64,000 bases of DNA from Raphanus sativus (lineage: Eukaryota; Streptophyta; Magnoliopsida; Brassicales; Brassicaceae): positions 2,294,263 through 2,358,262 of the forward strand of contig NC_079512.1 of assembly GCF_000801105.2 (NCBI RefSeq), given 5' to 3'. Positions 11,424 to 22,749 of this stretch are shown here, piece by piece. Under the pieces are notes generated by a model. It was not told the origin of the DNA. It worked only from the letters and a program-made list of their open reading frames with translations, and did no database searches. Numbering within the stretch: position 1 is the stretch's first letter; each line of letters starts with the position of its first letter. The position numbers and the translations under genes are program-made.

Positions 11424-14400
11424 TTGAAGATGGCAAACAATGGTGTTCTCCTCCAAGTTCCATTGCTCACTAAGAGCAACTATGACAATTGGAGTCTTAG
11501 GATGATGGCTATCTTAGGAGCACATGATGTGTGGGAGATAGTTGAGAAAGGCTTCAATGAACTGGAGAATGATGATGGTCTATCTCAAACTCAAAAGGAT
11601 GGTTTGAGAGATTCAAGGAAGAGAGACAAGAAGGCTCTCTGTCTAATCTATCAAGGATTAGATGAAGATACATTTGAGAAGGTTGCTGGTGCAAAAACGT
11701 CCAAAGAAGCATGGGAAAAGCTTCGGACTTCTTACAAGGGAGCGGAACAAGTTAAGAAGGTACGACTTCAAACTCTAAGAGGAGAATTTGAAGCATTACA
11801 AATGAAGGAAGGAGAACTCATCTCAGATTACTTCTCAAGAGTCTTGACGGTTACTAATAACCTAAAGAGAAATGGTGAGAAGTTAGATGAGGTGAGAATC
11901 ATGGAGAAAGTTCTTAGATCGTTGGATACGAAATTCGAGCACATTGTTACCGTGATTGAAGAGACAAAAGACTTGGAGACTATGACGATGGAGCAACTTC
12001 TTGGATCACTACAAGCTTATGAAGAAAAAAAGAAGAAGAAAGAAGATATTGTGGAGCAAGTTCTCAAAATGAAAATTGATCAAAAGGAAGAAGCTGGCCG
12101 AAATCATCCGAGACGTGGTGGTGGTCATTTCCGAGGACGAGGTCGTGGTGTCAATGGACGAGGTTGGAGACCATATGAAGAAAGCTTCAATCAAAGAGGA
12201 GAGAATTCATCAAGAGGTCGTGGAAGAGGAAATCCAAAATCAAGGTACGATAAATCAAGCATCAAATGCTATAGTTGCGGAAGGTTTGGACATTATGCTT
12301 CTGAATGCAAAAATCCAAACAACAATAGATTTGAAGAGAAGTCCAACTATGTTGAAGAAAGGAGTAAAGAAGAAAATATGCTATTGATGGCTTACAAGAA
12401 GGATGAACCAAATGAGGTTCACAAGTGGTACCTTGATAGTGGTGCAAGCAACCACATGTGTGGGAATAAAAGCATGTTCGTGGAGCTCGATGAATCAGTG
12501 AAAACTGATGTGGCTTTGGGAGATGAATCGAAGATGGAGGTGAAAGGTAAAGGAAATATTCTCATCCGCTTGAAGAATGGAGATCATCAGTTCATTTCCA
12601 ATGTTTACTACATTCCAAGCATGAAGACCAACATCTTGAGCCTAGGACAACTCTTAGAGAAAGGTTATGACATTCGACTAAAGGATAATAACCTTTCTTT
12701 AAGAGATAAAGCAAATAATCTCATCACAAAGGTGCCAATGTCAAGCAATAGAATGTTTGTCCTAAACATTCAAAATGACATTGCACGATGTCTCAAGATG
12801 TGCTACAAGGAAGAATCTTGGCTTTGGCATCTTCGATTTGGGCATCTCAACTTTGGAAGCTTAGAGCTACTTTCTAAGAAAGAGATGGTGAAAGGATTAC
12901 CTTGCATCAACCATCCAAATCAAGTGTGTGAAGGGTGTTTACTTGGAAAGCAATTCAAGATGAGTCTTCCAAAGGAGTCAGAGACAAGAGCAAGAAAGCC
13001 ACTAGAATTTATACATACAGATGTATGTGGCCCGATCAAACCAAGTTCACTTGGTAAGAGTAACTATTTCCTTCTCTTTATTGATGACTTTTCAAGAAAA
13101 ACATGGGTTTACTTTTTGAAACAAAAATCAGAAGTGTTTGAAAATTTCAAAAAGTTTAAAGCCCATGTTGAGAAGGAAAGTGGTCTTAAGATCAAGTCCA
13201 TGAGATCTGATCGAGGAGGAGAATTCATGTCCAAGGAGTTTCTGAAGTATTGTGAAGATAATGGCATCCGAAGACAGTTGACGGTGCCGAGAACCCCTCA
13301 ACAAAATGGAGTAGCAGAAAGGAAGAATAGGACAATACTTGAGATGACAAGAAGCATGCTCAAGAGTAAGAAGCTACCAAAGGAGTTGTGGGCAGAAGCA
13401 GTGGCGTGTGCGGTCTATATATCAAACCGATCGCCAACAAAGAAGGTTTTAGGAAAGACACCACAAGAAGCTTGGAGCGGAAGAAAGCCAGGTGTTTCAC
13501 ACCTAAGAGTCTTTGGAAGCATTGCTCACGCTCATGTTCCAGACGAGAAGCGGAGCAAACTAGATGATAAAAGTGAGAAGTATGTCTTCATTGGATATGA
13601 CGCTAACTCCAAAGGCTACAAGCTTTACAATCCTGAAACAAAGAAGACAATCATCAGCCGGAATGTCATCTTTGATGAAGAAGGAGAATGGGATTGGAGA
13701 TCAAATAATGAAGACTACAACTTATTTCCGTCTTTTGAAGAAGATAATGTGGAACAGCCGAGAGAAGAGCCCGCTACACCACCAACTTCACCAACACCAA
13801 GTTCTCAAGGAGATGAAAGCTCAAGTGAAAGGACTCCACGTTTCAGAAGTCTACAAGACATCTACGAGGTAACTGAAAATCAAGACAATCTCACTCTATT
13901 TTGTCTATTTTCGGATTGCGAGCCTATGAACTTTGAAGAAGCTCAAGAAAAGAAGTCATGGAGAAGTGCAATGGATGAAAAAATCAAGTCCATTCAAAAG
14001 AATGATACATGGGAGTTAACTTCACTTCCAAATGGGCATAAAGCAATCGGTGTGAAGTGGGTGTACAAGGCAAAGAAGAATTTTAAAGGAGAAGTTGAAA
14101 GGTACAAGGCAAGATTGGTGGCAAAAGGCTATAGTCAAAGAGCCGGGATCGACTATGATGAGGTATTTGCTCCAGTTGCTCGCCTAGAAACCGTTAGACT
14201 AATCATTTCATTGGCAGCCCAAAAGAGTTGGAGGATACATCAAATGGATGTCAAATCAGCATTCCTAAATGGAGACCTTGAGGAAGAAGTCTATATTGAG
14301 CAACCACAAGGCTACATAGTCAAAGGAGAAGAAGACAAAGTCTTAAGGCTGAAGAAGGCGCTTTATGGATTAAAGCAAGCACCAAGAGCATGGAAAACTC

Positions 14401-15470
14401 GGATTGATAAGTACTTCAATGAGAAAGGCTTCATCAAGTGTCCATATGAGCATGCACTTTATATCAAAACACAAAACAATGATATATTGATTGCATGCTT
14501 GTATGTGGATGACTTGATATTCACCGGCAACAATCCGATTATGTTTGAAGATTTCAAGAAGGAGATGACAAAGGAGTTCGAGATGACTGATATTGGATTG
14601 ATGTCATACTACCTTGGCATCGAAGTAAAGCAAGAAGAAAATGGAATCTTCATTACTCAAGAAGGTTATGCAAAAGAGGTGCTTAAGAAGTTCAAGATGG
14701 ATGACTCAAATCCAGTTTGCACGCCAATGTAATGTGGAGTTAAATTATCAAAGGAAGAAGAAGGAGAGAGTGTGGATCCAACTCTCTTTAAGAGTCTGGT
14801 TGGAAGCTTACGCTATCTAACGTGCACAAGACCCGACATCCTACACGCAGTTGGAGTTGTGAGTCGATACATGGAGCATCCAACAACAACTCATTTCAAG
14901 GCAGCTAAGAGGATCCTACGCTATATCAAAGGTACAATCAACTTTGGCTTGTACTACTCTATCTTTGAAGATTACAAACTTGTTGGATATAGCGATAGCG
15001 ATTGGGGTGGAGTTGTAGATGACCGGAAAAGCACAAGTGGCTTCGTGTTTTTCATTGGAGAAACCGCTTTTACATGGATGTCAAAGAAGCAACCAATAGT
15101 CACCCTTTCTACTTGTGAGGCAGAGTATGTGGCAGTTACTTCATGTGTTTGCCATGCTATCTGGTTACGAAACTTGCTAAAGGAGTTGAACCTACCACAA
15201 GAAGAGCCAACAAAGATCTTGGTGGATAACAAGTCGGCAATAGCATTGGCAAAGAATCCAGTCTTCCATGATCGGAGTAAGCACATTGATACTCGTTATC
15301 ACTACATTAGAGAATGTGTTACCAAGATGGATGTGCAATTGGAGTATGTGAAGACAAATGATCAAGTAGTTGATATCTTCACCAAGCCACTCAAGTGGGA
15401 AGATTTTATCAAAATGAGGAGCTTACTCGGAGTAACCAAATCAAGTTTAAGAGGGGGTGTTGAAAAGTAA
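11424..15470 (+). pseudogene. Copia gag-pol polyprotein, one in-frame stop
   Basis: A single frame covers the whole polyprotein but is interrupted once, by TAA at 14730-14732, after 1102 codons; the same frame resumes and ends at 15470. Visible in order: gag; CCHC zinc knuckle [14 protein letters not shown] at about residue 282; aspartic protease DSGASNH at about 336; GAG-pre-integrase WHLRFGH near 467; integrase core with D near 532 (HTDVCGP), D near 594 (SDRGGEF) and E near 632; RT with YVDD near 1027; RNase H after the stop (SDSDWGG, SKHIDTRYH). The stop lies between RT and RNase H, so full polyprotein would not be made without readthrough. Otherwise no frameshift is evident. Confidence 0.9.
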
Positions 15471-15854
15471 ACTTGATTTGGGTATTGGGCTAATATTTTG
15501 CTAATCAATGTTTAGCCCAAACTTAGTCCAAATTCTAGAATTATCCTCCACCTCCTTAAGATTAAAAATCTAGATATTTCCATAGAATTATCTAGATAAT
15601 TAGAATAAAATAATCTAAATATTATGTTAGAATTCTCTAGATTTAGAATTAAAATATGTAAGATATTTTGTATTTTGGAGGCTATAAATACTTCCACTCT
15701 CCTCTCATTTTGAATCAATCCAAGTTTGTAAAAACCATCTAAGTAATAAAAAATCGTCTTCAAAGTTATAAAAAAAAATTTTCTTCATAAAGTTTTTTTC
15801 TCTTCAAACACTTAAAATATTTTCTCCATTTCTATAAAGTTTTTCATTCCAACA
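15458..15854 (+). repeat. Copia right LTR
   Basis: 397 bp and equal in length to the left LTR. About eleven differences, five of them clustered in a single A/T tract near 15765-15781. Confidence 0.95.
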
Positions 15855-15859
15855 GTCAG

Positions 15860-17036
15860 ACCACTACGCCGTCAAAGTATATAGCTCATGTCTGACTATT
15901 ACTTGGTCGGACTTGGTTTTTAGTTACACCTTGCAAGCATCATATATAATTTCATGATAATCCTATTGACTTGGAATTTTGTTTTAAGGATTATTATGAC
16001 TATGATATCTAACAACTAAAATTTTCAGTAGAATAAACCCTTGTTTTCGTGCCAAAGAGTTTCTAGGTGTCGTTACTTTAATAATTTAGTTGAAATTACA
16101 TTCAGTATTTCTTTGGTTAATAACTCGTAGCATTGTTGACAGGAGAAAAGGACTAAGTCACTGAGATAAAACATTTGACCTTGAGTACTTTTACCTTTTT
16201 ATTCTTTGATCAAGGGTCCTCAAAGAATATATTTTGATTTCTAATCACATTATATTCGACTCTGCATTCTAAAAAATTTGATGTATAGGTTTTTCAACAT
16301 ATTAAAAACAAATACTACTTTTATCTATTATTTATTTAGTTTTGTATTTTGTGTGTTTCCGATAGAATTGTATCATTGATATTTTAACACTTCAATTTTT
16401 GTTTTTATTTTTAAGTAAAACGCACTAATTGAAGCTCATTTCTTCAACCAATTAAGAAACATTTAAACATACTAATTCAACTTCCTGTGTTATGGATTGG
16501 AACTAGAAGAAGGCTTGACATTCACAATTTGAAAATATTTAGGGGATTTTAAAACTGATACTTGCAAGACAGGCCTATCCTCATTCATATTGCCTTTGTT
16601 ATGACTTATAACGTTTCCTGCGAGTTTATGCGACTCAGGCAAGATCCCTTTTTTTTTTCTTTTTGACAGCAAATGAGTATATATATACACTATAAGATCC
16701 AACTTTATAGTATATACGATGACAGTTAGCCATATGTCCATTTGACAAATTAAACCATGGACCCATTGCCCATACATCAATCAATTGTACTCTCAACTCT
16801 CGAGCAAAACACACCAATAGACTATACTCACCTCATATAATTAGACCTTTGACTCAGTGAATAAACACACTACTAGACTAGACTCACATCCTGGTAAACC
16901 TTGAATCGTCCAATGGACCATTCTTAGATCACAAAACATTCTCTTATGACATAGACACAAAAGTCATCCAAAACCGAAACTAGATGGTGAAACAAGCAAC
17001 TGACTAACAATATAGCGCCTAACATTGATTTAGTGG
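15860..17036. other. AT-rich spacer
   Basis: No gene, RNA or convincing repeat is seen. Antisense open frames at 16490-16817 show no motif and overlap simple T runs. Confidence 0.4.
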
Positions 17037-17238
17037 CTAGATAAAAGAAAAAATTGGCAAATTGGACAAATCGCAAGTTTGAAATTAGGAAATTGGGCGA
17101 TCTCAAGTTTAAATTAGTCAATTGGGCAACTTTTTGCATTTGCCCATGTAAACTTATGTCTAAATATCCTTTGGGACCTTTGTCAGATTCATTATTTACA
17201 TCTTTGCCATTTTAATTAAAATATATCTAAAATAAAAT

Positions 17239-17465
17239 TTGTCACATCACCTCTCTCATTCTTTCATTTGTCACACCACCTCTCTCACTCTTTTTCTCTT
17301 TCTTTCTTTTTCTCTCTCCTTCTTTTCCACACCACCAACCATCATCTACGAAAATCATCTCCCTCTCCTTCTTTTCCTCTCATCTTCTTTTTCTCTCTCA
17401 TTCTATTCTACACCACCACCTTTACAGTTAAATTAACTGAAGAAGAAAAATCATTTTTTCTTTAA
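17239..17465. repeat. CT-rich low-complexity tract
   Basis: Pyrimidine-rich sequence with repeated tctctc, ttctttt and caccacc blocks, including the near-duplicate phrases cacatcacctctctc and cacaccacctctctc. It encodes only Ser/Phe/Leu-rich frames and is not a gene. Confidence 0.6.
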
Positions 17466-18664
17466 CTGAAGAATAAGAAACCATTACGCTCATGTACACT
17501 CCAAACCCCTGTTTATGAAATTTATACATATGACACCTAAATGTAATATTTATACACTAAAAATGATTAAAATAAATGCTTAATATCATACAAAAATACT
17601 ATATATCATTTATTAATTATTAAAAGTATAAATACTAAAAATGTTTATTAAAATTTAAAAATTGATTTCTTAAAAGTAATCTAATGGGAAAAATTATCTA
17701 GGTTAGATTTCGATTTTATTGAAATTTATTGTAATTGTATTACATATTACATTCTCTTAATTGTTTGGTTTTTAAAAAAATATTTCATTATATTTCATTA
17801 TCTTTTAATTGTTTAAATTATATTTCATTATCTTTTAATAATTTAGTTTTTAAAAAATCTTTGAATAATACAAGATAATATAATGTCTATTTTCTATTAA
17901 AACATCTTATATCCATCTAAAATTCTAGTTTTCATCGCTGTGATTTTATTGAGAAAAACTAAACAATTAATAGAAAATATCTTTTTTCTATTGAAAAATT
18001 ATCTAGATTTTATTTCGATTTTATTGATTTTTTTGTAACTGTATTATATATTTCATAATAAAAATATGATGTATTTTTTTAAAGAAATCTTTCATTATAT
18101 TTCATTTTAGATGTCTTTAATGTCAATTATTTATTGTTTAATCTTTAATTGTTTAGTTTTTTAATTGTTTAGCTTTTTATTATAAAAAATATTTAATTGT
18201 TTAGTTTTTTTATTATAAGATGTATTTCACTTATTTATTTCAACATTTCATTTCTAAACAATCTTAAATTTTATATGAAAAATTATGTTGTCTAAATGAA
18301 TGTGCTTCACATATATGAAAACACAATTAAACTAATATGTTAATTTATTTTATTGAATTTAATGAAAATATTTTGGTATATCAGCTTTTACAAATGAAAT
18401 GTTGTTATAAATTATTTCATTGTTTTTACCACCTTTTAGTTAATTAGATCATCTATAATGAGATTGACAAAATTTTAGATTATAATACCAATAGGTTATT
18501 AGCAAAATATTTAAATTTTATATAGAGTAAAATGTGAGTTCTAAATAATTAACGTATAATTGTTTTGGAGAGCACTGTGCTCTCGTTGTATTCGTAGATG
18601 TATTTAAATTTTATACTTAATATGTATTTAAACTCTCCAATGCAATAAGGGATATAAACAAAAG

Positions 18665-19065
18665 GTATTCATAGATGTTATGTATTCGTACACCGATGTA
18701 TTCGTATACATTAAATATATGTATACTTATGTATACATATACTTGTGTATTCGTACACCTTAAGTATTCGATGGGTTATGTTGGTATTCATATATTTTAT
18801 GTATTTGTACACCTTATGTATACTTATGTATATGTACACCTTATGTATTTGTACATCTTAAGTATTAGATGAGTTATGTTGATATTCGTACACCTTATGT
18901 ATTCGTACACCTTCTGTATACCTTAGGTATTCGTACACCTTAGGTATTTGTACACCTAAGGTATTCGTACACCTTATGTATACTTATGTATACGTACACC
19001 TTATATATTCGTACACCTTAGATATTCGTACATCTTATGTATACGTATACTTATTTCTTGAGTTA
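18665..19065. repeat. Minisatellite of about 23-bp units
   Basis: Variable tandem units built around gtattcgtacaccttatgta and shorter forms such as gtattcgtacacctta. About 400 bp, with insertions of gtatac. It is within the large MULE-like element. Confidence 0.75.
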
Positions 19066-19086
19066 TAGTGAATTAGATTGTATTAA

Positions 19087-19215
19087 ACGTTAGGCATAGG
19101 GTTCCAGATTTACCCAAGGGTTCCAGATTGTTTCGGATTCTGGATTTACCCAATGGTTCTGGATTTACCCAAGGGTTCCGGATTTAGGATTCAAGATTTA
19201 GAGTTTAGGATTTTA
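19087..19215. repeat. Short repeats of ggttccggatttaccc type
   Basis: Repeated phrases gggttccagatttaccc, ggttctggatttaccc and gggttccggattta occur here and again at 19451-19525. They grade into the degenerate telomere-like sequence tttagagtttaggattttag. Confidence 0.5.
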
Positions 19216-19252
19216 GGTTTAGTGTTTTGTTGATGGTTTTTAATATTTAAGA

Positions 19253-19448
19253 TAAATGTAGACAAATTTGTTCTTCCTACCATTTTGACAAAAAATGAAA
19301 GATCCATGTAGGTTTCCAAGTTTATTAAATTTACCCAGATTTATGAAAATTACCCATAAATTTATATAATTTTATGAATAATTTATCATTTATTTGGGTA
19401 AATTTCATAAATATGAAAGTTTCTTTTATGGGTCAAAATATATAATTT
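19253..19448 (+). repeat. Direct repeat copy A (about 195 bp)
   Basis: Begins aaatgtagacaaatttgttc and runs to a tgggtcaaaatatataattt block. A second, diverged copy in the same orientation lies at 20911-21105. The two flank the nested element at 19685-20459. Confidence 0.6.
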
Positions 19449-19684
19449 ATTCGGATTCTGGATTTACCCAAGGGTTCCGGATTTACCCAAGAGTTCCGGA
19501 TTTAGGATTCATGGTTTAGAGTTTAGGAGTTTATGTTTAGTGTTTTGTTGATGATTTTAAATATTTAAGATAAGAAGTTTATGCGAGAGAATTTGGTCAA
19601 ACTCAGGTTGAGTCTTAACTTCTTAAGACATAAAAATCACTAGATACTTGACATGGAGGCACAAAATTATCCTATATTTTTTGG

Positions 19685-20459
19685 ACTTAATCTTGGTGTA
19701 CCCCTAGAGTAAACCTTAAGGTTCACCAACCAATAGAAATCACTCATTTCACAATTGATATCTTTTAAAAAAGTAAACAAAATATTGTCGAGTTATATTA
19801 CATTTTTAAAATAAAAATATTAAAAATAAAAATAATAATATATGCAAAAAAAAGATTTTTAAAAAGATTTTAATTTCGTCAACAAAACACTAAACTCTAA
19901 ACTCTAAATCCTAAACCCTTGGATAAATACTAAACCCTAAATTAAAAACATTAAACCATAATAGTATTTTTAAGATTTAATGTTTTAGTGTTTAGTGTTT
20001 TTGATTTAGAATTTAGGATTATCCAAATGTTTATGATTTATCCAAGGGTTTAGGGTTTAGAATTTAGGGTTTAGGGTTTAGAGTTTAAAATTATCCAAGG
20101 GTTTAGGGTATACCCAAGGGTTTAGGGTTTAGGATTTAGGGTTTAGGGTTTAGAATTTAGGGTTTAGGGTTTAGAGTTTAAAATTATCCAAGGGTTTAGG
20201 GTATACCCAAGGGTTTAGGGTTTAGGATTTAGGGTTTAGGGTTTAGTGTTTTTTGACGATATTAAAAATAGTTTTCAAAAATTCATTTTTTGTAACGGCT
20301 ATTATTTTTATTTGTTTTTATTTTATTTATTTTAAAAACATAATATAACTTGACAATATTTTCTTTTCTTTTTTAAAAAATATTAATTATGAAATACTTG
20401 ATTCCTATTGGTTGGGTGAACCTAAATGTTCACTCTAGGGGTGAACCTAAGGATAACTC
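19685..20459. mobile_element. Nested MULE-like/foldback element, 775 bp
   Basis: A 10-bp duplication tattttttgg sits at 19675-19684 and 20460-20469. TIRs of about 55 bp share acccctagagt, aggttcacc and aaccaata with small gaps. The interior begins with aaccctaaa-type sequence (about 19895-19945) and continues with the complementary gggttta-type sequence (about 20025-20245), so most of the element could fold back on itself. It has no coding capacity. Confidence 0.65.
19895..20250. repeat. Degenerate interstitial telomere-like repeats
   Basis: Runs of gggtttagggtttagg and variants (plant telomere unit TTTAGGG and its complement CCCTAAA), interrupted by ttatccaagggtttaggg and tatacccaagg units in a near-exact tandem duplication of about 115 bp (20040-20130 and 20155-20245). 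They lie wholly inside the nested element. Confidence 0.7.
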
Positions 20460-20910
20460 TATTTTTTGGGGTGAAATAGCACTATAGCGGATATTTTTTT
20501 CAATAGATTATAAGCACGGCTCTACCTATGACTAATCAAGAACTCGAGATGATTGAAAATCTGCAGGTTGTACTCAATATAGAATTATATTGGTTCTAGC
20601 AAGTAGATATGATCCTTGAAAATTAAAGTTATTAGATCAGTTCATCGTGAAAGGTGTAGGGTTTGTCATTTTATTAACAAATTTGTCATTTCATTAACAA
20701 TTTTTGTCATTTTATAAACATAAAAATTATAACGAATGCACTTTGCTGCCAGATCCCAATTTGTCATTTTATTTTTGGGAAAAAAATGTAGCATTTCGTG
20801 AGTGTTTCTATTTTTGGCAAAAACAAAAAGTGTGAGATCAATTTTACCAAAAAAATGTAAGATTCACGTAGGTTTCCAAATTTATTAAATTTACCCAACT
20901 ATATTAAAAT

Positions 20911-21105
20911 TAAATGTAGACAAATTTGTTTTCATGCCATTTTGGCAAAAAATGAAGGATCTATGAAGGTTTCCAAGTTTATTAAATTTACTCAGATTTA
21001 TGATAATTATCCATAAATTTACATAATTTTATGAATTATCATTTATTTGGGTAGATTTCATAAATATGAAAGTTTCTTTTATGAGTCAAAATGTATAATT
21101 TATTG
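20911..21105 (+). repeat. Direct repeat copy B (about 195 bp)
   Basis: Diverged copy of 19253-19448, sharing aaatgtagacaaatttgtt, ggtttccaagtttattaaat and catttatttgggta phrases in the same order. Confidence 0.6.
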
Positions 21106-21906
21106 GGTAACTTTCATAAATTTTAGAGTTTACATCGATTTTATATTAATTTATATAGATTTATGTTGACTTTATATATGAAAAAAATATGTATTATATT
21201 AAAAGTAGTTGCTCATATATGATTTTTAAATATTAAATATGATCCAAAAGTTTAATGAATAAAGAATGTTTATGGGGTCCACAAAAGTTAGTTGTTAAAA
21301 GTTAGTGGGAAAAAAATTATTTTTTATAGGCAAAGTGGATTTTGGATCCCACGAAATTACTTTTCCAGCTTGCCAAGTTTAATAGGCAAAAAGGTTAAAA
21401 ATATCATAAATTTATTCTCTCTCTACTAGGTTGCCCAATTGCCTAATATAAACTTGAGGTGACCCATTTTCCTAATTCAAACTTAAAAGTTGCCCATTCC
21501 CCTAATTGACCCTAGATAAAACCACTGAGGCAACTAGGAATGGCTGTTTTAAACGGACCATATTTCAGAAAAACAAAACAATTTCTATTTTTATGTTAAA
21601 AATTCAAAATCAAATCGAGAACCGAATGGGGGCACCCGAATACTTGGGACGAACGAACCGGAATGAAAACTGAATAAATTTATAAATAATGAAACGGTTT
21701 CTATATTCCAATACTGGAAAGAACCAAAAACCGGTTAAACCGAATGCGAACACCGAGAGAGGCAACCCATAGCTCAAGCAGTGAACTCACATTTTTTTTC
21801 ATAAACATTTGTATATTCAATTACTGATATATAGCAAACGCACAAGAGATTCATAAAGTTCTATGTACTACCGGTAGATATCTTCATCAATCATCATGAT
21901 CACTCA

Positions 21907-22740
21907 CTAAGACGATGAAGGGAAGACATCTTTGACAGCAGAAGCAGCAGTCAAGTAATTGAGTGTATTCCTCAACGTCTCTCTCTCCCTCTTCAACCTC
22001 GCAGCCGTATCCTCAAGCTCCAGCAACGCCTGCTGCTCCCTAGGCGCACCTTCGAACGTGCTCCCGACAAAGAACGAGAACGGTGTCGGAAACTGATTCC
22101 TCCTCAGATCCTGCACCTCCTTCTCAGCCTTCCCGTTCAACCTATTCGACAACCTAATCACCTCCTTCATCAGAACCTCCACCTCACCCGCCAACGCGTC
22201 AAGATTCTCTTCCCCCGAAGGACGATCCTCAAGCCACGTCACCTCCCCGACAAGGTAAGGCTTCGTCCGGACAAGGCTCGTGACGCGAAACCTCTCCTGC
22301 CCTTTGCATATCAAAAAGAACCGGTCGTCGACTAGGCGCTCGTGCTTGACGACCTCCCCGACGCACCCGACCTCGGCGGCGGAGCCGGAGACGGCGTCGG
22401 AGTAGACGACGCCGAAACGGAGGTCGGACTCGAGGAGGGTGTGCATCATGATGCGGTAGCGGAACTCGAAGATCTGGAGGGGGAGGATGGCGCCGGGGAA
22501 GAGGACGAGAGGGAGAGGGAAGAGAGGGAGGTGGACGACGTCGTCTTGTTTCGGTGGAGGGTTCGCGTTGTGATGCTTCTCGGGGAGAGAGGAGGAGGAG
22601 CATCGGAAGGAGGAGGTGAGCTTGCACCGACGGAGAGTGCTACTACTAGCGAAGGACGGTGAGAGAGGAGGCTTTGGTTTGAAAGACGGAGATAACGATG
22701 TTGAAGAAGGTGAAGAAGAGAGTATGTGTGGAAGCGCCAT
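21907..22740 (-). CDS. LON N-terminal domain protein (plastid, predicted)
   Basis: Single-exon gene of 277 residues. The first about 55 residues are Ser/Pro-rich with few acidic residues, as in a chloroplast transit peptide. A LON substrate-binding (Lon-N, PUA-like) domain follows from about residue 68, with LPLFPLPLVLFPGAILPLQI, FEFRYRIMM, a GCVGEV strand and GQERFRV. The C-terminus is a helical segment (LEDTAARLKRERETLRNTLN). There is no AAA ATPase or protease domain, so it is a stand-alone Lon-N protein of unknown biochemical role. From memory it matches At1g75460, the next collinear gene after PUP15. No defect is seen. GC content is well above that of its surroundings. Confidence 0.9.
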   Translation of the reverse strand: MALPHILSSSPSSTSLSPSFKPKPPLSPSFASSSTLRRCKLTSSFRCSSSSLPEKHHNANPPPKQDDVVHLPLFPLPLVLFPGAILPLQIFEFRYRIMMHTLLESDLRFGVVYSDAVSGSAAEVGCVGEVVKHERLVDDRFFLICKGQERFRVTSLVRTKPYLVGEVTWLEDRPSGEENLDALAGEVEVLMKEVIRLSNRLNGKAEKEVQDLRRNQFPTPFSFFVGSTFEGAPREQQALLELEDTAARLKRERETLRNTLNYLTAASAVKDVFPSSS

Positions 22741-22749
22741 TACAGGGGA

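Larger units (their letters stand above)
11000..15854 (+). mobile_element. Ty1/copia LTR retrotransposon, 4.86 kb
   Basis: Complete element with two 397-bp LTRs (11000-11396 and 15458-15854) starting TGTTG and ending CAACA, and a 5-bp target duplication gtcag at 10995-10999 and 15855-15859. The primer binding site tggtatcagagc (11400-11411) matches the 3' end of initiator tRNA-Met. A polypurine tract gaggggg (15451-15457) abuts the right LTR. The LTRs differ at roughly eleven positions (about 3%), so insertion is recent on a plant time scale. Domain order gag, protease, integrase, RT, RNase H identifies Ty1/copia. Confidence 0.95.
17047..21511. mobile_element. Large non-autonomous MULE-like element, 4.5 kb
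   Basis: A 10-bp direct repeat ctagataaaa lies at 17037-17046 and 21512-21521. Just inside are long imperfect inverted repeats of about 80 bp: left core gtttgaaattaggaaattgg and ctcaagtttaaattag, right core (other strand) gtttgaattaggaaaatggg and ctcaagtttatattag, each followed by caattgggcaac. A 9-11-bp duplication with long TIRs fits Mutator-like elements. There is no transposase. The inside holds a CT-rich tract, a minisatellite, degenerate telomere-like repeats, a pair of about 195-bp direct repeats and a nested second element. Confidence 0.65.

Noticed and set aside
17239..17465. Two Ser/Leu/Phe-rich frames
   Set aside because: Products of a CT-rich simple tract within a transposon.
18665..19065. 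CRISPR-like array of short repeats
   Set aside because: Units are contiguous and variable, without unique spacers, in a plant nuclear genome; this is a minisatellite.
19895..20250. Ancient telomere fusion site
   Set aside because: The telomere-like repeats lie entirely within TIRs and a target duplication, so transposon origin is simpler.
22229..22662. Long open frames on both strands overlapping the LON gene (Arg/Pro-rich and Asp/Glu/Gly-rich)
   Set aside because: They are shadow frames of the GC-rich LON coding sequence, whose own protein matches a known domain.
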